A stretch of 64,000 nt of DNA from Penium margaritaceum (Eukaryota > Streptophyta > Zygnematophyceae > Desmidiales > Peniaceae). The stretch covers positions 451,081 through 515,080 of the forward strand of contig SZWC01000035.1 in the NCBI GenBank assembly GCA_023375785.1, read 5' to 3'. The notes below the pieces were generated by a model. It searched no databases. It saw only the letters and a program-made list of their open reading frames with translations, and had not been told where the DNA came from. Positions 9,414 to 21,239 of the stretch are shown here, piece after piece (within the stretch, counting starts at the first letter, position 1; each line of letters starts with the position of its first letter). Made by a program: the position numbers and the translations under genes.

Positions 9414-9659
9414 GGAGGTGCGAGTGTGCTGTCATCGCCCGGTGGTCCACAGACTATTTGTTTGTTTGTCTTTGTCGCTTGTGATGACTTGTGTGGGGGG
9501 CACAGCTAGCATGTGATGACAATGGGCCTGGCAGTACCGATTGGATTCAGGAGTCTCGCCTTTGTTCTCTTGCTTGTTCTTCCTTACCTGTTGCCCAGTT
9601 CCCGTCTGAGGCCGAGTGTTCCATTGTCCGTTGTACAGTGATGTCCTCCACTTGTGACC

Positions 9660-10870
9660 CCGGTGACACTTAGATCATCGATTCCGGTGCCACTCATCAC
9701 ATGACCTGTCGACGTAGTGACTTCGTTGTTCTCGGTCTGGTTGCATTTGTTCGTTCCATCCGCACAGGCTCTTGTGAGTCCTTGCCGGAGTAGGGTGTTG
9801 GGGTTGTGTGCTTCCATGGTCCGTCTGGCCCAATGTATCTTTCCAAGGTGCTTTTTGTTCCTGACTTTGAGCTCAGTTTGCTTTCTATATGTGCGTGCAC
9901 ACTGATGGGACTCTCTGTGGAGCACATTGTAGACTCTGGTATGGTGACTGCTATTGACACACGTAGCGTTGTTCTTCATGCCTCTGTTGTGGATGACCTG
10001 TATCGCATCTCTCAGATTTCTCCTCCTCCTTGCTCCCCTCCTCCTCCTCCTTGTGTTTTTGTTACTGCCATTATGTTAGATGAGCACCTGTGATTGCTTC
10101 ATCGTCGTCTTTGATATGTGGGCTCCGACACTGTGTCAAAGCTCGTTCAGACACAACCTGCACTCGGTCTTGACGAGGTTTCCTTCGAGAAGCCGCCCCA
10201 GACCGACAATCTCTTCTGCTCTCTGGGTAAGATGCATCGTTACACCTACCCTGACTCTCGTTCCTGCGCACTTAGCCCTCTTGAGTTTGACCTTCTTGGA
10301 CCCTCTTGGTCCTCTCCCTGTCGAGTCTCTGTCCAATCGGAGTCGCTGCATCCTGACCCTGACTGATGAATTCACCCGGATGTGCTGGTTCTACAGCCTG
10401 TGCCAGAAGAGTGATGCGGCTCTTGCAGTTTGTCTTTAGCTAGTGATGGCTGAGCAACAGTCCCTCCACACGCTGCACAACTTCCGCTCAGATCTCAATA
10501 GCAAGTTTCTTTGCGAGATGGATAGTTTCTTCACCCATCACAGGGTTTGCTACTCCTCAGCAGAATAGTGTCTCTTGGCGCTGGAACCACACCATGGAGG
10601 ATGCAGTTCGCGTTATGTGGTCCGAGTGCAGTCTCCTGGAGTCCTTCACCTTTGAATGATTTGCCTACATGACTCGGGTCTGGAACTGCCTCCCCCATGG
10701 TCCCCTTCCGGACCACATCACACCGTACGAGCCCTGGTTTGCCCACTGTGCTGATCTACGCCTCGCTTGTGTCTGGGAGTCCTTGGCTTTTGTGTGGTAC
10801 ACCGAGGACTTGTAGGGGACCAAGGTCTTACCACGGGGTCGCTTTTGTACCTACGTAGGCATCTCCTTGT
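9660..10870 (+). pseudogene. Protease and integrase zone of element A
   Basis: The protease signature IIDSGATHHMT lies near 9675. The pre-integrase region and integrase follow, with a TPQQN-like motif near 10550 and a TMEDAV helix after it, as at the C-terminal end of the copia integrase core. These would process the polyprotein and join element DNA to the genome. The zone is broken. Confidence 0.75.
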
Positions 10871-11439
10871 GGTCAAAGTCCTGGCATTTTTAGGATCCTG
10901 CTCATCTTTGCATCATTGAGTCACACGATGCGCTCTTCTTTGAGTCTCTCACCTATTGTGATCTGACATCGATCACGTCGTTGTCCGCCACGCACGTTCC
11001 TACGTGTGAGGCTTCTCAACAAATGGGGGAGTCAGCCTACGAGCCCTTCTCGCCCCGCTGATGTGTCCGTTTGAGGTCCCTCCACTTCTCGGTCTCCGGC
11101 ACTGGATGACCCAGCAATCATCGTTGTCAGCCCACAGACCTCTCTGGCACACACGGCTTCTACCCCTTTCCCGCCCACCCCACAGGTACCCATGATCCTG
11201 TACCTATGTCTGCTAGTCTTCCTGCCTCTGTACGTGGTCGTCTCTCACCTGCTCCTACTGTCACACCTTGTCCCGTGTCTCCCACACACACATCTCCTCG
11301 CACGGCATCACCAGCTCCTTCGCCTTAGTCCTCACCAGCTGGGGTCGTGCCTATCCCTGAGCCTAAGGTGCGCCCCTCGAGCCCATGTTACTCACGTGAG
11401 CCCGGCGGTCGTCTTCGACCCTTGGACTGTGGAGTCTAG

Positions 11440-12430
11440 CGAGTGTCAAGTCTCGCACTAAGGCACTCCACTCGTAGCAACAGGAGTGGTGATCCCGGCA
11501 TAAAGGCCCTAGGCCTGAGTGTCCGCAGCGAGCACACAGAGGGACATCTGGTGTACCCCATAGGACACGATCTCGTCACTCGCGAGTTTCATATCGCTTG
11601 TGATGCAGCAGCTGACCTTATGGTCCTCAGACCTAGCACTGAGGCGTGTGATCTTGCCACTCAGAGCTCTCCCTCTATGGCGCCTGACCCGGACACATGA
11701 AGGGAAGCTCTCTCATCACATGATGCTGATGCCTGGTGTGCTGCTTGTGAGGAGCTTTGTATCATCCAAGTGCACGGAGTTTACGAGCTAGTCGACCTTC
11801 CACCTGGGCTGAAGGCATTTTACGTCGAGTGGGTATTCTGTAAGAAAGTGAAGCCAGATGGTTCACTGGAATGCCACAATGCTCACTTGGTTGTGAAGGG
11901 ATTCTCTCGCATCGAGAGCATCGATTACACTGACACATTTGCCCCTGTCGGCCGCATGACCTTAGCTCGCGCTCTATTCAGTGTAGTGGCTGAGCATGAC
12001 AGGGAACTGCACTAGATGGACGTGAACAATGCGTTCCTCCATGGCTCTCTAGATGAGGAGATTTATGTGGGTCAACCATCTCGTTTTGAGGAAGGTGACA
12101 AGGTCTGGCGGTTGCACATGTCCTTGTATGGCCTCAAGCAGTCTCCTCCGTGTTGGAACCAGGAGATCACTTGCACCGTGACTCGTGCGGGATATGTACA
12201 GAGCAAGGCAGATCCCTCTCCCTTTATCCGACGGACGCTTGAGCGGTTCACCGCCATCCTGGTCTATGTCAACGACCTTCTGATTGTGCCTCCTTCCATA
12301 TAAGTCGTGAAGGAGGCCAAGGTGGTCCTTCACACTGCCTATAGGATGAAGGACCTTGGTCATGCAGCGGTGTTTCTTGGCATGGCCATCGTGCAAGACC
12401 ACAAACTTCAGACACTAATGCTACATCAAG
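11440..12430 (+). pseudogene. Reverse transcriptase zone of element A
   Basis: Copia RT (RVT_2 family) is clear: ELVDLPPG, a WVFCKK-like core, VVKGFSR, TFAPVGRM, MDVNNAFLHGSLDEEIYV, SLYGLKQSP and LVYVNDLL in the right order. It would copy element RNA into DNA in the particle. It is the best-preserved part of A, but it is broken. Confidence 0.9.
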
Positions 12431-12439
12431 CCCGATAAA

Positions 12440-13245
12440 CACGTTTTGTGGGGAAGGGCTTCAGCGACCTCCTTGGCGCTGTGCCCATGGCCTCCACACC
12501 TCTCACACCTACTGGGCAGGATGCCTTACAGGTGGATGATCCCACACATTTGGGGGATACAATGGATGTGACCTTGTGCCTTCGTCTCAACGGATCTCTG
12601 GTGTACCTGGCCAGTACCACATGCCTTAACATCGCCTTCGTCGTCAATCTCCTTGTACAGTTTTAGGCTCCACGCGCTACAACCCTTCATGCAGATGTAC
12701 GAATGGTGTAGTACGTGGTCTCCACACCGTACCTCCGACTGTGCTTTTGCCAACAGTGTTCGGTGGTCCTTGATGGCTACACTGACAACGACTAAGCCTG
12801 GAGTCTTGATGGACGCAGTTGCACCGATTACATGTTCCTGCTTAGTGGTTTTGCTGTGTCTTGGCATAGCTGGAGCAAGGGCTGCATTGCATGTAGCTTA
12901 TTGGAGGCACAGTTTGTTGCTATGGGTGCAAGGGTCGCTGAGGCAGTATGCCTACAACGCCTGTTCCTTGAGCTGGGGTAGTTCGTACCTGCCATTGTAC
13001 TTCGTTGCGACAACCAGAGTACTCTCGCCATTACGGAGAACTCTGGTATCTTTCACGCTCGTACAAAGCACATTGCGGTTGAGCATCACTTTGTGCGTGA
13101 TCTGGTGGAGCGACATGTGATCTTCGTCATATGGGTTGGCAGTGACATGCAGCATGCTGACTTCTTGACGAAGGCACTAGCAAGTGCGAAGTTTCTGGTG
13201 GCCATTCATTCTGTTGGGCTTCGCCCCTTGCCTGAGAGTGGTTGA
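12440..13245 (+). pseudogene. RNase H zone of element A
   Basis: This matches the C-terminal copia RNase H seen intact in pattern in B: a GKGFSDLLGAVP lead, a VASTTCLNIAF stretch, and the terminal MQHADFLTKAL segment ending near 13244, just ahead of the polypurine tract. It would degrade the RNA strand during reverse transcription. Broken. Confidence 0.8.
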
Positions 13246-13352
13246 GTGTGGACTGTGTATGTGTCTGTGTCATGACTGGTTTTGCACTCGTTGTTGTACT
13301 CGTTTTTGTGCTGTACGTGTATGGACATGCGTACGATGCGGTCATGGGGGAG

Positions 13353-13981
13353 TGTTGTGATTTGTGACATTCGCATCGACCTGTACAGTTTACTATGACC
13401 ACTCGGCCGTGTCCATACCCATGCATATCCCCGATGCGGACCCTGGTGGTACCGGTTCATTGTACTGGTGGTGGAATACCAGCTTGGAGCTGGTCGACGA
13501 CCGTCCCACAGCTCTAGACGCTGCCCGAGGCCTCCTATTGTTTTTTCCTGCAGCATGTAAGAGTTTATCGGTGGACTGGCCCTGGTCTCGATTTGCATGT
13601 TTTTGCATTTTTTGTCCACCGCATGTGACCAGTTGTAGTGTTTGGCTTGTGATTCAGCACGTCTAGGTCCAGACGGCGTAGCGTTCTGACGTGTGTGCGC
13701 TGAGTTATGGCCAAAACAGTGGTTTTGGGCCGGTTTTAGGACAGATCTTGTGCTGTCGCATGCGACACCCGCGGTGCGCCATTGCAGGTACTTATGCCAT
13801 GGATCTATCATTTGTTGTTTCTCTCTGCAAATGCTATTGAAGCATTATGAAAATTTGCCTTGTGTCTCCTAACCAGACCCTTGCCGTTGTGTACATGACT
13901 TGTGACTATCGTCACTGTCTGACACGGCACTGATGCCAAGTTAGCGACTATGTCGCTAGGAAGCTTCCACGCATCTTCTCA
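13353..13981 (+). repeat. 3' LTR of element A
   Basis: It starts TGTTGTGATTTGTG after the GGGGGAG tract and ends CTTCTCA, matching the LTR end at 6892. It carries two inverted repeats also present in fragment G: CGGTGGAC/GTCCACCG (13569-13621) and GGCCAAAAC/GTTTTGGGCC (13709-13731). LTRs hold the promoter and the polyadenylation signal of the element. Confidence 0.9.
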
Positions 13982-14170
13982 CATATACGTGCAGCAATCA
14001 AACGAGTATAACTGCGAGTGCAAAACCAGTCATGACCCAGACAAAGACACACCCCACACTCAAGCACTCTCAGGCAAGGGACGAAGCCCAATAGAACGAA
14101 TGGCCACTAGAAACCTCCCGTGTGCTAATGCCTTCGTCAAGAAGTCAACACGTTGCATGTCATCACCAAC

Positions 14171-14860
14171 TCATATGACAAAGATCACGTGTCGCTCCAC
14201 CAGATTACGCACAAGGTGATGCTCAACCACATCGTGCTTGGTGCGAGCGTGAAAGACACCAGAGTTCTCCGCAATGGCAAGAGCACTCTGGTTGTCACAA
14301 TGAAGCACAATTGCGGGTACTGACTGACCTAGCTCAAGGAACAAGCGTTGCGGCCATACTGCCTTAGCAGGCCCTGCACCCAAAGCAACATAGTCTGCCA
14401 TTAATGAGCTATGTGCAATGCATCCCTGCTTCCCGCTGCACCAGGACACAGTGGTACCACCGAGCAGGAACACGTAACTGGTGCGACTGCGTCCATCTCG
14501 ACTCCAGGCCGAGTCGTTGTCGGTGTAGCCGTCAAGAACCACCGAGCACTGTCGGCAAAAGTAGACTCCAAGATGCAGTGTGGAGACCACACACCGCACC
14601 ACTCGCATAGTCGCATGAAGGGCTCTAGTGCGTGGAGCCTGCAAAAACTGTGCAAGGAGGTTGACGGCGAAGGAGATGTTGGGGCGTGTGGTAGTGGCCA
14701 GGTACTTTAGAGATCTGATGAGACGGAGGTACAAGGTCACATCCATTGTCTCCCCTAACTGTGTGGGATCGTCCACCTTTAGGGCATTGTGCCCATCAGG
14801 TGTGAGGGATGTGGAGGTCGTGGGTAGTCCGCCAAGGAGGTCGCTGAAGCGCTCCCCCAC
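14171..14860 (-). pseudogene. RNase H zone of element B
   Basis: An open stretch of about 229 codons with the copia RNase H order: TTRPNISFAVNLLAQF, LDGYTDNDSAW, SYVFLLGGTTVSWCSGKQ, ADYVALG, LHCDNQSALAIAEN and HDVVEHH. This is the cleanest RNase H in the A/B family. Confidence 0.9.
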
Positions 14861-15720
14861 AACACGTGCGTATCGGGCGAGATGCAGTAGTAGTATCCGA
14901 CGTCTGCGTCTCGTACAATCTCCATACCAAGAAACACCGATGCCGGACCAAGGTCCTTCATCCTATAGGCAGTGTGGACTACCTTGGCCTCCTTCATGGC
15001 CTCCATGGAAGGAGACGCAATCAGAAGGTTGTTGACATAGACCAAGATGGCGGTGAACCGCTTAGGCGTCCGTCGGATGAAGAGAATAGGATCTGCCTCG
15101 TTGTGTACATATCTCGCACACGTCAGGGTGTCAGTGATCTCCTGGTTCCAACACTGAGGAGACAGCTTGAGGCTGTACAAGGACTTGTGCAAGCGCAAGA
15201 CCTTGTCACCGTCCTCAAAGCTAGGTGGTTGAGCCCCATACATCTCCTCATCTAGAGAGCCATGGAGGAACGCATTGATCACGTCCATCTGGTGCAGTTC
15301 CCAGTCATGATGAGCTACTATACCGAACAGAGCGTGAGCTGAGGTCATGCGGCTGGCAGGGGCAAAGATGTCAGTGTAATCGATGTCCTCGATGTGAGAG
15401 TGCCCGTTCACAACCAAGCGAGCCTTGTGTCATTCCAGTGAGCAATCCGGATTCACTGTCTTGCAAAAGACCCACTTGACCTTAATAGTCTTCCTCCCAG
15501 GTGGGAGATTGACTAGCTCGTAAACTCCGTGCTCTCGATTGGCACAAAGCTCATCCTCACAGGCAGCACGCCATGCGTTAGCATCCTGTGATGAGAGAGC
15601 TTCCGTGAATGTGCCCGGGTCAGGCGCCATAGAGGGACAGCTTTGAGTGGCAAGTGCACATGCCTCTGTGGTAGGTCCGATATCCAGAAGGTCAGCTGCT
15701 GCATCATAAGCGATATGAAA
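14780..15720 (-). pseudogene. Reverse transcriptase zone of element B
   Basis: Copia RT motifs are present in order: GVYELVNLPPG and VKWVFCK (about 15470-15540), VVNGHSHIEDIDYTDIFAP, MDVINAFLHGSLDEEMY, SLYSLKLSPQCWNQE, ILVYVNNLL and a KDLGPASVFLGMEI thumb segment. It is highly similar to A and inverted to it. Confidence 0.9.
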
Positions 15721-16290
15721 CTCACAATTGACAAGATCGTGCCCTTCGGGGCACGCTGGAAGCATCTCTATGTGCTCAGTGCAAGCACTCAGGCCCAAGG
15801 CCTTTGTGCCGGGGTCACCACTTGCGATGCTACGAGTGGAGTGCCTGGATGCGGGACGAAACACTTGCTGGACTCCGGAGTCCAATGGTCGAAGGCGACT
15901 GTCGGGCTCAAGTGAGTAACCTAGGCTTGAGGGGCTCACCTCAGGCTTAGAGGCAGGCACGACTACAGCTGGTGAGGGCTGAGGCAAAGGAGCTAATGAT
16001 GCCTTGCGAGGAGATGCATGTGTGGGAGACACGGGACAAGGTGTGACAGTAGGAGGAGGTGAGGCAGGACCACGCACTGAGGCAGGAGTACTAGCGGACA
16101 TAGGTGCAGGATCATGGGTAACTGTGGGGTGTAAGGGAACAAGGGTAGAAACCACCTGTACTGGAGAGGCATCTAGGCCGGCAGCGATGATCGCTAAGTC
16201 ATCAAGAGCCAGAAACTGAGAAATGGAGGGAGCTCGAACGGACACATCAGCGGGGCGAGAGGTGCTCGCAGGCTCAAAGTCCCACATCCA
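15721..16290 (-). pseudogene. Integrase-RT linker of element B
   Basis: A Pro/Ser/Ala/Val-rich linker between integrase and RT, with segments such as RHSTRSIASGDPGTKALGL and a FHIAYDAAADLL stretch that recurs in A. Such low-complexity linkers are usual between the copia integrase and RT domains. The corresponding place in D holds a minisatellite. Confidence 0.7.
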
Positions 16291-16425
16291 TCAAGAAGCC
16301 TCACATGTAGGAACGTACGTGAAGGACAATGACCTAATTGAAGTCAGATCACAGTAGGTGAGAGACTCAAAGAAGAGCGCGTCTTGGGACTCAACGATGC
16401 AACGATGAGCAGGATCCCAAAAATG

Positions 16426-17620
16426 TCAGGCCTCCGACCGCTGGGAGATGCCTAGGAAGGAACACAAGCGACACCGCGGTGAGACCCTGGACCTCTGTTT
16501 CTTCTCGGTGTACCACACATAAGCCAAGGATCCCCATACGCGAGCGAGACGCAGATCAGCACGGTGGCCAATCCAGAGCTCATTTGTGATGTGGTCCAGA
16601 AGGGGACCGTGCAGGAGGCGGTGGCAGACCCAAGTCATGTTAGCGAATCCTTGAAAGGCGAAGGACTCCGGGAGACCGCACTTAGACCGCATAGCACAAA
16701 CTGCATCCTCCATGGTGCGGTTCCAGCACTCAGAGACATCGTTCTGCTGAGGAATAGCAGGAGTGGAGACCTGGTGAAAACCTCCTCCCCGGCAATGAAA
16801 TACTCCATCTCGCCAAGAAACTCGCCGCCGCAATCTGAGCGAAAGGTATGCAGCGTGTGGTGGAACTAACGCTCAGCCATCACTAGCCAGAGACAAACTG
16901 CAAGAGCGGTGTCAATCTTCTTGCGCAGATTCTAGATCCACCGCATTCAGGTGAAGACATCAGTGTAGGTTAGGAGGTATCAACCCCAATTAGATAGAGA
17001 CTCGACAGGGAGATGCCCGAGAAGGTCCGAATGGACTAAGTCGAGAGGGCAAAGTGCACGAGAACGAGAGTCAGGGTAGGTGCAACGATGTATCTTACCC
17101 TGAGCATAGGAGAGACAATCGGTCTTGGGCAGCTTCTCGCTCGGTCAGGACCGAGTGCGGGCTGTGTTTGAATGAGCTTTGATACATTGTCGGAGCCCAA
17201 ATGACACAGACGTCGATGAAGCAATCGCTGGTGCTTAGTAGACAAAATGCTAGTGACAAAAGCACGAGCAAGAGGAGAGGGTGAGGAAGAAGGAGGAGAA
17301 ATCCAAGAGACGCGATAGAGGTCAACCACAAGAGAGGCACGAAGAATAACACTACGGGTGTCAATAGCAGTCAGAGTTGTGGAGTGTGCAATGTGCTGCA
17401 TAGAGATTCCCATCAGTGTGCAGGCACAAAAAGCACCTCAAAAAGATACAGGGGGCAAGATGGACCATGGAAGCACACAACCCCAACACCCTAGACCGGC
17501 AAGGACTGACCAGAGCCTGTGCGGCCGGAACAAACAGACGCAACCGGACCGAGAACAACGAAGTCACTACGCTGACAGGTCATGTGATGAGTGGCACCAT
17601 AATTGATGATCCTAGTGCCA
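16426..17620 (-). pseudogene. Protease and integrase zone of element B
   Basis: The protease-like IINYGATHHMT segment lies near 17590, followed by a pre-integrase stretch (about 17040-17400) and the integrase C-terminal part with TPAIPQQNDVSE and NRTMEDAV near 16700-16770. The copia order is kept. Broken. Confidence 0.8.
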
Positions 17621-17629
17621 CCAGAATCG

Positions 17630-18427
17630 TGGAAGTTGTTTCACCAGAATCAGACTAGTAACGAGGGAGATATGGGTTTCCAAAGTTGGGGTGTGCACGG
17701 CGCCTCTGGGAGCTGGCCGCAGTTCGACTGCCGGTGAATAATTGACCGGAATGAGTAACAAAATGCCATCTGGGGATAATTCTCGAGAAGGACTGCCGAG
17801 GCGTCCGGTGGATGATCCGCCGAATTTCAGTAGTGCAGTTTTGGTACTGAGGGACTTGGCCAGAATCCTGGCTTGAAGTTCGAAACTCAGTAGTACAGTT
17901 TGTTATTCGGGGACAATCAAAACTCTTACTGCAGGTCCGCGAATAGGTTTCGAACCATCTCAATCCCCATCACCAAACATGATGACTAACTCATTGAAAC
18001 AGACCGCAAAAGCATGACGGACACCGCCGCTACACGTAAGGACATTTGCGCCTCCGAAATGGCGTTTTGATAGGTCCTTGATGTGTGAGGGCGCCTCGGC
18101 GGGCGATGTGGTACGCGTCGTTGACTGAGCGGCTGGTTTGGGATACTACGCTTCCGCTGACATAGCGGGAGCTACAGTCATCGGAATCACACACAGTTTG
18201 GTGCATTGGAGAGATCATGACTAGCCCTAATAGTATTTAGATCATGTCCATGTTAAAAAACTAATGCAAAATCACGTTTTTCCCTTTGCAAAAGTGACTT
18301 TCTCGCAACTGTCTTCAGCTGCCAAAAACTTAGCGTGAGGCGACCAAAAAGCTCACGTTTAGACTCAAAACTAGTACAAAAACAAGCCGTGAGTACTCAA
18401 GACCCGTCGGGCCATGATGGAACTGCA
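17630..18427 (+). repeat. 5' LTR of element C (lacks its start)
   Basis: Begins TGGAAGTTGTTTCAC and ends GGAACTGCA; it aligns with 23004-23804 throughout. Just after it (18428-18465) are two back-to-back inverted repeats, CCTTTG/CAAAGG and GGGTTxxGGGCCCxxAACCC. Confidence 0.85.
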
Positions 18428-18589
18428 CCTTTGATTTTGACAAAGGGTTATGGGCCCACAACCCTGACTTGTCTACAAATTGTTCACGGCTTTCGTGGTG
18501 GATAGGATTGTCATCAAGGACGACATCGCCGTCAAGCTCTGAGGTCCCGGAGTTGAAGATTACGAAGTTGGTGCAAAGGCGACGCAGCC

Positions 18590-19360
18590 CATCGAGAAGT
18601 ATGCAGGTGGCCCTGGCTATGGGCTATCGAGGTGGCACTATGAGCTGCACCTCGCGCATAAGGGGTTGCTGGAGGTCATGAAGGGAATGGAAGTCCTAGA
18701 CGAAGCGACAGCGACCGAAGCGGAGAATGAGGCCTTCACAAAGAAGAACACGGAGGCGCTCATATTGTTGGTGTCCGGGACGGCCAAGTCGCAGTGGGGC
18801 GGTTTCTATGGCTGCAACCTGGTAGCCAAGGCTTGGAAAAAACTCTGTGCCATCCATCAATTCAAGTCATTGGCGAACAAAGTATTTTCAATGAAGCGAC
18901 TCCTGATAGTGAGAATCGAGGAGTGAGATGATGTCATCACCGTCATGTAGCAGATTGAGTCGCTCGCGTCATAGTGCAATGACGCGGGGTGGAAGACCGA
19001 CATGCAGCAACAGGCGGTGGCCATCCTCATGGCCGTTCCTGATTGTTGGAGCCCTCATTACAGTCTTGGGAGGATGGGCAGAGGACAAGCCCACCTATGG
19101 TGCGGTCACAAAGTACATCCGCAATGAGGCACAGCGATGGAGGTGTGCAGAGTTCTTGACGTCCTCATTGGCCCTCGTCACCAGAACGCATGTTGGTGGA
19201 AGCAGGGCCAAGGGAGGTTGGGGACATGGCGGCGGTAAGAAGGGCACCGAGAAGGGTGCGTGCCGTAACTGCTGCAAGGAGGACCACTGGGCCCGTGAGT
19301 GCACCGAGAAGGCAAAGGCCGGTGGCAAGGACGGCAAAGGCAGGAAGGATCTCCTCAACG
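18590..19360 (+). pseudogene. Gag zone of element C
   Basis: A UBN2-type copia gag: LHLAHKGLLEVMKGMEVLDEA, then FTKKNTEALILLVSGTAKSQW and FKSLANKVFSMKRLL. A CX2CX4HX4C nucleocapsid knuckle (CRNCCKEDHWAREC) lies at 19261-19302, preceded by a Gly/Lys-rich linker. Gag would form the particle and bind element RNA. The zone is broken. Confidence 0.85.
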
Positions 19361-19399
19361 CCAATCAAAGCCACCACCTCAAGAAGGCCAACCGGCGAT

Positions 19400-20500
19400 G
19401 CCTTGACTCCACAGCGGAGGAGCATACCCAGGTCAAGAAGGTCGGGTCCATCAACAACACCAAGTCCAGCAAATGCATGGTGGTGGCGAACGACAAGGTC
19501 AAGCCGGCGGCTGGCCAAGGAGACATGGACGTGGAAGTGGTGGTTGGCAGAAAGCGAGTGCTGCACGTCATCAAGGATGTGCAGCACGTACCTAGCTTGA
19601 CTGACATTCTAAGTGTCAGCCGCTGGACTGATAAGGGGTACAAGGTGCTCTTCAGGATAAGAGGGGTAGTCTTGCAAAAGGACGGTGGCGACGAGCCCAT
19701 GCTGGAGGCTAAGCGCAAGGGAGGCCTCTACATTGTGGAGAGCAAGGTCATCCCCATGGCGTCAGACTCAGCAGACTTACAGGAACAACCGTCAACCTAG
19801 CCAGAGGAAAGGGAGCTGATCTAGAGCTCTGGCACCAACAAGAGGGGCAGTCCTCACCCGCAGTCGTGAAGAATATGGAAAAGCGCGAGCTGGTACGCGT
19901 CCTCTTCATCGGCGGTGTGGAAGAGGTGACAATTGCAGCAAAGCACAAAAAGTGTGAGCATTGCATTCTGGGCAAGGCACGCAGCAAATTGTTCAACGAG
20001 AACAGGAATCACGCCTCAGACCTGCTGGACGTCGTACACAGTGATGTGTGCAGACCATTGAAAACGACATCAAACAATGGCGTGCGTTACTTTGTCACCT
20101 TCATTGATGACTATAGCACTTCATGAACCGGAAAGGCGAGGTCCTGGATCGGATGAAGGAGTATGTCCTCGCGCTGGAGAGGCAAACTGACTAGAAGGTC
20201 AGAGCACTATGCAGCGACAATGATGGAGAGTACGTGGGCTGTTGTGGGTGGATGAAGCAGCAGGGCATAAAATGGGAAACTACGCCGTATTTGCCTTCGT
20301 CAAATGGCATGGCAGAGCATGCAAACCAGACACTACTGAACATGGTATGGACGATGTTGGTGCGTGTGGAATTGTCGCGAAGCTTCTGGGCGACAGCTCT
20401 GCATACGGCGAGCTACACAATCAACCTCACTCCTACAGTGTTACTAAAGGGGAAGAGCGGCTGGAAGAGGCTGTAGGAGGTTAGGAGCGGGCGCAAGCCA
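19400..20500 (+). pseudogene. Protease and integrase zone of element C
   Basis: After a protease-like region come the pre-integrase motif (KCEHCILGKARS, about 19950) and the integrase core start LDVVHSDVCRPL with YFVTFIDDYS (about 20030-20120). The SSNGMAEHANQTLLNM motif (about 20300) marks the end of the core. The order matches Ty1/copia. Broken. Confidence 0.9.
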
Positions 20501-21230
20501 AGTGTGGTACACCTGAAAGGGTTCGGGTGCAAGGCGCACACGATGGTGCAGGCTACGCAGAGGCGCGATAGCAAGCTGGAGCCGCGGGCAAGTTTTTATC
20601 TCTTCCTTGGCTATGAGAGTGTGCATAAGGTATACAAGCTCTACGACATGTGCAACGAGGAGGTAATCTGCAGCCAAGACATCGAATTCAACAAGCAACA
20701 GAGCTACATCAGCAGCTACAACATGGGCGTGGTGGACTATCCAAAGACGAGGGTAGTGGTTCCAGCTCCTTGACTACGGGAAGGAGTCGGCGGATGCCAA
20801 AGTTGAGGATGCGGCATCACAACGCGAAGGTGAAGTAGCGGTGGCAGCCAACGTGGAGGACTCCGATGATGATCAAGCTGATGAGGAGATCCACCAGAAG
20901 GATCTGGCGAATGAGGCACTGAGGGTGCCAAGGGGCACACTCCCGGCAGAGTGTGCATCGGGCGTCAATGAGAAATCCACCGGACGCGTTGGTCGTTCCG
21001 GCGATGTCTCGCCCCAACAAGAGAGATCCTTGGGGAGCCGTCCAGTCGATGATTTATCGGAGCGTGCTAAGGTGGAGTGATTGCAGTAGAGCGATGATAC
21101 GCCACCAAAATTACCGCACCGTAGTGGGAGGCAGCGAAAAGCGGGGAAGCGCTTCGATACTAGCACCGGTCAACGAATTGGTATGACACATTGCGTGCTG
21201 GTTGCATCAATGGAGCCGACTACTGTGCAA
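20501..21230 (+). pseudogene. Integrase C-terminus and linker of element C
   Basis: The stretch near 20504-20770 has the copia integrase tail pattern: HLKGFGCKAH, FLGYESVHKVYKLYD and VICSQDIEFN, where others have FVGY and a KGYRLYD-like segment. The acidic linker DSDDDQADEEIH follows near 20860. Broken. Confidence 0.8.
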
Positions 21231-21239
21231 GAGGCGCTT

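Larger units (their letters stand above)
6893..13981 (+). mobile_element. Element A: Ty1/copia LTR element, broken
   Basis: The order of parts is copia-type: truncated 5' LTR (end at 6892), primer site, AGC-rich leader, gag zone, protease and integrase, reverse transcriptase, RNase H, polypurine tract (13346-13352) and a 629-bp 3' LTR (13353-13981). Integrase before RT places it in Ty1/copia (Pseudoviridae-like) rather than Ty3/gypsy. It is a fossil with many breaks, roughly a dozen or more. It is close kin to B on the opposite strand and a more distant relative of D. No target-site duplication could be matched because both ends join other elements. Confidence 0.9.
13982..17629 (-). mobile_element. 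Element B: inverted copia pol segment, no LTRs, broken
   Basis: On the - strand this is the pol part of an A-family copia element, running from the protease signature (near 17590) down to the end of RNase H (near 14070). Its 3' internal end stops about 30 bp short of where a polypurine tract should be and abuts the 3' LTR of A. Its upstream end stops at the start of element C. Gag and both LTRs are missing. It has roughly five to ten breaks and is better preserved than A. Confidence 0.9.
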
